This document shows, one piece after another, positions 59,224-64,000 of a DNA stretch of 64,000 nucleotides (position 1 is its first letter; every line of letters starts with the position of its first letter). Below the pieces are notes generated by a model that was given only the letters and a program-made list of their open reading frames with translations, was not told where the DNA came from and ran no database searches. Location: NCBI GenBank assembly GCA_963576725.1, contig OY755240.1, positions 18,129,743 through 18,193,742 of the forward strand. Direction: 5' to 3'. The position numbers and the translations under genes were made by a program. The stretch is from Azorinus chamasolen (taxonomy: Eukaryota > Mollusca > Bivalvia > Cardiida > Solecurtidae).

Positions 59224-60804
59224 TTGGAAATAAGGCATCAAGATAAACTATTGCCGGTGGGTGATAGTAGGAACATTCATATATCTTATCGGTGTGTTGT
59301 CACAATGGCATCGAAAGGAATACGTCCACTACCGGAGTTTAATCCAGCGGAGTGTAATGCTCCTGAGTGGGAACTTTACAAAAGGGACTTTTTAATTCAT
59401 CTTGACGCCTTAGGACTCGACGACAAGCCAGGAAGACGCAAAGTTGGAGTATTGTTAGCCATTAGCCAACATGGGTCGCGAGTGTGTAAAAATCTATGAT
59501 TCGTTTGCGTGGGCTGCAGCGATTGTAGCGAATCCAGATCATGGTATTGAGGCTCGTGATGCCGAGGATAAATACGATCTAGACACTGTGTTCGAGAAAT
59601 TTGACCGGCATGTTGGTGTTCACAATTACAGAAACATTAAAAGACAAGAATTTTTAAACACTAAAAGGGGAAATCAGTCGATCATGGATTATATCGCCGA
59701 GTTAAAACGGAAAGCAGAACACTGCCAGTATGGCGAACAGAAAGAAGGATTCATATGTGACATGATTATCAATGGAATAGGAGACAAACGGTGCTCAGAA
59801 AAGCTTATGGAAATAACCGCAGATCAGCTCACGTTGGACAAAGTTATTGAAACATGCAGGCAAGTAGAACTTACATCAGCTCACTTGAAAACATTAGGGC
59901 TTGAGAATGCCAATGTAAATGTAGCCTACACTCAGCGAAACAGAGGTAGATCTCACACAAATAGAGGCTTAGGAAGGGCCAGTTATGGAAATTTCCTATT
60001 TTGTAACAGATGTTGTAGACAACATCAGCCGCGGAACTGTCCGGCATACAATAAGATACGTGACACATGTGGCCTAAGGGGACATTTTAAGGCATCAAAG
60101 TTGTGCAAAGGCGCTCATACAGCACGTGGTGGTGATAATCGTGGGAACTATAGAGGTCGAGGTCGTGGACGCAGGCCTCGAAGGGGAAATTTTCGCAATG
60201 TGCACTACGCTGAAGAAGAAGCAGAATCAGGTGTCAGTGATATGACCGAGATGTTTGACAGTTATGCATCGATGAATGACGTGTTCAGTGCCAACATCGA
60301 TGGAAAGAATGCTAGTGATTGGACAGTGAATTTTGAGGTAGGCAAATCAATTCTTCAGTTAGATATTGACAGTGGAGCTGCATGTAATGTGCTCTCAAGA
60401 GCAACTGCAGAGAGATTTCAATCGATAAAATCCAAAATTCTGCGAAGTGACGCAGTTATCAATGGTGTAAGTGGAAAACAGATTAAAGCGTTTGGTCAAA
60501 TAAAGCTTCTATGCACTTACAAAGGAACAAAAAGAAATCTTGTATTTCAAGTGCTTGACACTGAGAGAAACATTAACTTGTTAGGTAGAGAAGATTCAGT
60601 GAAATTGGGCCTAATTATGAGAGTGAACAATCTAAAAAGTGAAACAGAAAGCATTGTCACAGAGTTCAGTGGTGTGTTAGGTGAGGAAATAGGATGCTTA
60701 CCAGGACAATATACAGTAAAAATAGACAAATCTGTGTCTCCAGTAGTGCATGCGCCAAGACCTGTTCCTGTGGCAATTCGTGAACAAGTAAAGGAAGAGC
60801 TTTA
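59224..60804 (+). pseudogene. Ty3/Gypsy (Mag-like) gag and protease, frameshifted
   Basis: The first frame (59224-59499; the translation probably starts near MASKGIRPLPEF, 59305) gives the capsid N-terminus and stays in register until a 7-bp tandem duplication, TTAGCCA TTAGCCA (59455-59468). Homology then continues in the frame at 59471-60804. It covers capsid (FEKFDRHVGVHNYRNIKRQE, LTLDKVIETCRQVE), a zinc knuckle CNRCCRQHQPRNC (CX2CX4HX4C), a second knuckle with its first cysteine changed to R (RDTCGLRGHFKASKLC), an arginine-rich stretch, and an aspartic protease with LDIDSGAACNVLS and NLLGREDSVKLG. A TAG follows KEEL at the end, where the family reads on into reverse transcriptase. The gag block structure is that of Mag-lineage elements, which include Steamer of soft-shell clams. 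Confidence 0.9.
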
Positions 60805-63462
60805 GAAAAGTGTGACATCATCGCGTCAGTTAAAGAACCTACCGAATGGGTTAACAGTATGGTATGCATAAGAAAGAAAAATGGTAGAGTGCGGATATGC
60901 ATTGATCCGACAGATTTAAATAAAGCAATAATGCGTGAACACTATCCGATGAACAACATCGATGACGTAGTAACAAGACTACATGGAAGCAAATACTTCA
61001 CAACACTTGACGCAAACATGGGGTATTATCAAATCAGGTTATCAAACGAGAGCTCCAATCTCATGACTTTCAATACTCCATTTGGGCGCTATAAGTTCTT
61101 GCGTATGCCAATGGGTGCAAAATGCTCCAGTGAAGTTTTCCAGCGTGAAATGGAAACACATTTTGGTGTGATAGTTGGAGCAGAAGTGATTGTGGATGAC
61201 ATCCTGGTTCATGGAAAAACTTTAAAAGAGCACAATGAGCGTTTAAAGGAAGTGCTTAAAAAGGCCAGGTCAATCAACCTGAAATTAAACAAATCCAAAT
61301 GTGTGTTTGCACAGACAGAAATTGACTATGTTGGTCACAAACTGACAGGCGAAGGTCTTAAACCGACTGATCAGAGAATAGAGGCAATAGTGAAAATGAG
61401 AGATCCAGAAAATCAAAGTGAACTCCAAACAATTTTAGATATGCTGTCTTACGTGTCCAAATTTATTCCAGACTTGAGTGAACTCAATGCTCCCTTGCGG
61501 GACTTAAAGAAGCAAACTGAGTGGCATTGGACAGAACAAGCGAAGGAAGCGTTCGCAAAAATAAAGAATGTGTTAACGTCAACAAAAGTGTTGAAATACT
61601 ATGATGTAAAGAAACCAACAACCCTAACTGTAGATGCATCAATGCGAGGTCTTGGAGCAGCAATCATTCAAGAAGACGGTGTAATCGCGTATGCATCTCG
61701 CGCATTGTCACCTTCCGAACAAAGGTATGCTCAGATAGAAAAGGAGATGTTAGCGGTCGTCTTTGGTTGCGAAAGATTCCATAAACTGTTGTATGGGAAA
61801 CAAGATGTGACAATTGAGTCTGATCATAAACCACTGGAAAACATTATGAAGAAGCCATTACACGCAGCACCGCTTAGAATACAGAGAATGATACTTAAGT
61901 TACAGCCTTACGAGTTCACACTCATACACCGCAGTGGCAAAGACATGGGTTTAGCGGACTGTTTAAGTAGATTGCCACTGAGTGAAATAGGTGAGAAAGC
62001 CATAGATGAAGAGTTAATGGTTTTGACCGTTGAAACATTATCGTGCAGCAACCATGACAAAATTGCTAGTGCCACATTGAAAGATGAGCAATTCCAGACA
62101 GTAAAACAAGTGGTTAGTTCTGGTTGGCCTAGTACAAAAAGTGTCGTGCCGTTACAGGCTTTGCCATTTTGGGACGTTCGTGACGAGTTAGCCGTATATA
62201 ATGGTGTGTTGTACCGAGGTGAAAGGGTGTGTATACCAGCAGAGCTCAGATCAGAAACTCTTAATGCTATTCATAAATCGCATCTTGGAATTGTCAACTG
62301 TAAGAAGCGTGCGAGGGAACTTGTATATTGGCCAGGTATGAACAGTCATATTGGAGAATTGATAAGCAAATGCACTTCATGCTTAACATACAGAAACAAG
62401 CAAGTAAAAGAGCCAATGGTGATTCAGCCCATTCCATCTCTGCCTTGGAGCAAAGTAGGGACAGATCTATTCGAAATCAATGGAAATCATTACCTAATCA
62501 TGGTTGATTACTTTTCAAATTTCATTGAAATAGCACCTTTACAACATGACACTAGAACAAGTTCTGTTTTGAAGCACATGAAGGAAAATATTGCACGTTA
62601 TGGCATCATGGACACTTTGATCTCAGACAATGGTCCACAATTTGTGAGTAGCGAGTTCAAGAAATTTGTAACAGCATATGGTATTAACCACGTGACTTCC
62701 TCACCGTTGCATCAGCAAGCAAACGGTCTTGCTGAAAGGGGTGTTCAATCTGTAAAGAACTTGATAAAGAAATGTTCTGAAACTGGTGACGATATCTATC
62801 TAGCGTTATTAGAACTCCGAAATACACCGCGAGACCAGATAGGATCGCCCATGCAAAGGCTTATGGGTCGTAGAGCAAAAACACTGATCCCTATGTCAAA
62901 GGTCTTGCGAAAGCCAGATTCAGCGCATGACAAAACAGAGAAAGTCGCATCAAAGCTTCTCGATTATAGACACACACAGAAGTTTTACTACGATCGACAT
63001 ACAAGGGCCAAGGATGACATAAAACCAGGGGATGCAGTCAGAATTCAGACTCCAGAAGGATGGAAACCAGCAGAATACATCCGTAACACAGATCATCCGC
63101 GTTCTCATATTGTTAGAGCAGGTGATAGTGGTCGCGAATATCGCCGGAATACTGAAATGCTTATGAAAACTCACGAGAAACCTCATGTGATTGTCGCGCA
63201 GCCATCAGAAGTTCCATATATTCCACCAGAGTCATACGCGACGCGAAAGAACGCGAGTGCTATTACTGATCGCGAAAGTGTGCCGATAGAAACAACAAAT
63301 CGCAAAAGTGAAAATGCAAAGACGTGTGACCGTCACATGACGCCAGAAAAACATTTGCGGTCAACAAACAGCAACATCACAGAAGGAACAAGAGAGCAAC
63401 CGACTCGCACAAGATCAGGAAGACTGATTAAGAAACCGAAACACCTAGCCAATTACGTGTAA
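60805..63462 (+). pseudogene. Ty3/Gypsy pol: reverse transcriptase, RNase H, integrase
   Basis: Open frame from 60805 (first ATG 60859, 867 aa from there) to a stop at 63460-63462, in a different frame from the protease. Reverse transcriptase: KKNGRVRICIDPTDLNKA, motif A TTLDANMGYYQIRL, MPMGAKCSSEVFQ, and catalytic EVIVDDILVHG. RNase H: TVDASMRGLGAAI and VTIESDHKPLENI. Integrase: zinc finger HKSHLGIVNCKKRARELVYW with CTSC, catalytic D in VGTDLFEINGN, D in LISDNGPQFVS, and E in GLAERGVQ. A basic C-tail with TRTRSGRLIKKPKH follows. All catalytic residues are in place, so this part is young or selected; the break at 60800-60806 separates it from protease. Confidence 0.93.
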
Positions 63463-64000
63463 AATTCTAAAGGTCATCAAGTGCATTTTACGCGAGTGTT
63501 AAAAAGGGGCATAAATATCCCCAAGTGCTTACATAGGTCTAATTCATCAAAAATGGCTAGAGTGTTTACATGCTATCGTTAACTTAGCATAAACAGTGTG
63601 AATCTAGTCATCACATATAAAAATGTTAGTTCTAGTCATTTAGGTTAAACAATGCAGACCTAACCTTGTGCATGTATACATTATATGCTGTTTTTCTTGC
63701 TTTGCATATATGAATACACTCACAATGTCCAGCAAATGGTAATAGTTGGTACTTTATTTTTTTTACATGTTCAAAATTCATTAACAGTATTAAAGGGTAA
63801 AATGTTAATTATCAGAGATTAACTTGTGTAATAGTTCTAGTTATGTATTCTGTATAATCACATAGTTGTGTTAATTACACGTTGATAGTGCCAAGTATTT
63901 TTTCTCTCTTCTGTAGCTTTCTGGGTCAAATTAATCATTTCAAAAGAATGATAATAATTTATGTCAGGCAAGAAACTATAAGCAAATTTATTTTTATTAC
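63463..64000. mobile_element. Gypsy 3' region, possibly with the start of the 3' LTR
   Basis: A purine run AAAAAGGGGCATAA at 63502 or AAAGGGTAAAATG at 63792 could be the polypurine tract. No stretch here matches 59014-59183 by eye, so the repeat boundary is not located, and the LTR presumably runs off the window. Confidence 0.4.

Noticed and set aside
60859..63462. Retroviral identity (envelope gene) for the Gypsy element
   Set aside because: No additional ORF after integrase in the visible 3' region; the domain order is that of a plain Ty3/Gypsy element.

Overview
Eukaryotic, AT-rich, intron-containing and dominated by repeats. A tRNA-headed SINE ending in ACTC repeats, jockey/CR1-like LINE tails, a Mag-like Ty3/Gypsy element, long TCTG/TATC microsatellites and a dense load of small inverted-repeat elements together suggest an invertebrate, most likely a bivalve mollusc. 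The species cannot be fixed from sequence alone.

Gene content: one apparently complete protein gene lies on the + strand from 14931 to 36576. I assembled it by eye as 11 exons whose splice phases all agree (540 aa). It is a member of the SLC17 (sialin / vesicular transporter) family of major-facilitator organic-anion transporters. A TATA box lies about 100 bp upstream, and an AATAAA about 0.5 kb past the stop. A second, partial and frameshifted SLC17 copy has two exons, matching exons 3 and 4, at 50.0-51.1 kb, which implies a local tandem duplication. The last 35 bp of exon 8 plus its 5' splice site have been amplified into an exact 43-bp minisatellite (68 units after the exonic copy, no indels, about 2.9 kb).

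Retroelements: a 5'-truncated LINE reverse transcriptase with one internal stop (1-1917), a LINE tail at 9.2-9.7 kb, four tRNA-derived SINE-like copies, and a Ty3/Gypsy element (59.0-63.5 kb and beyond) broken by a 7-bp duplication in gag and a frame change before reverse transcriptase. A 3.2-kb element with 17-bp terminal inverted repeats and internal GGGGGACCC repeats lies at 55.8-59.0 kb. A 1.7-kb inverted repeat with about 550-bp arms lies at 39.8-41.6 kb.

The most unusual feature is several dozen short (about 180-360 bp) non-autonomous elements, each with a near-perfect hairpin at its centre. They fall in two insertion classes: ends beginning CAGT inside TA (pogo/Tigger-like) and ends beginning CC or CT inside TTAA (piggyBac-like or Kolobok-like). 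Elements with unrelated termini carry recognisably the same hairpin. Stem module 1 (GGTGG.AGCTTAATGCAGG) occurs in at least five TA families and one TTAA family. Stem module 2 (GCAAACAG...GACCCWGATCAGACGG) occurs in at least seven TTAA families. Stem module 3 (ATAAATAGAGCATTTGCTCC) defines one abundant TTAA family. Modules 1 and 2 have one conserved A/T asymmetry between the arms, always in the same orientation relative to the element ends. Several copies are nested, and one can be compared with its empty site.

Family labels used below (mine, not database names): TA-1 CAGTAAAACCTCTCTATAAC; TA-2 CAGTAAAACCCCGCTAATGC; TA-3 CAGTAAAACCTCTCTTAACC; TA-4 CAGTTGAACTTCGATATCTC; TA-5 CAGTAGAACCTGTCTTAGG; TA-6 CAGTGCTCCCTCCCTACAAC; TTAA-1 CCCTTTCCCT; TTAA-2 CCCATTCCCTCAT; TTAA-3 CTCTTTCACTGCC; TTAA-4 CCCTTTACCTGATAG; TTAA-5 CCCTTCGCTTGCTG; TTAA-6 CCCTTTCACCGCC; TTAA-7 CCCATTTGCTCCCA; TTAA-8 CCTTTAGCCTGCT; TTAA-9 CCCTTACAACGCTG.
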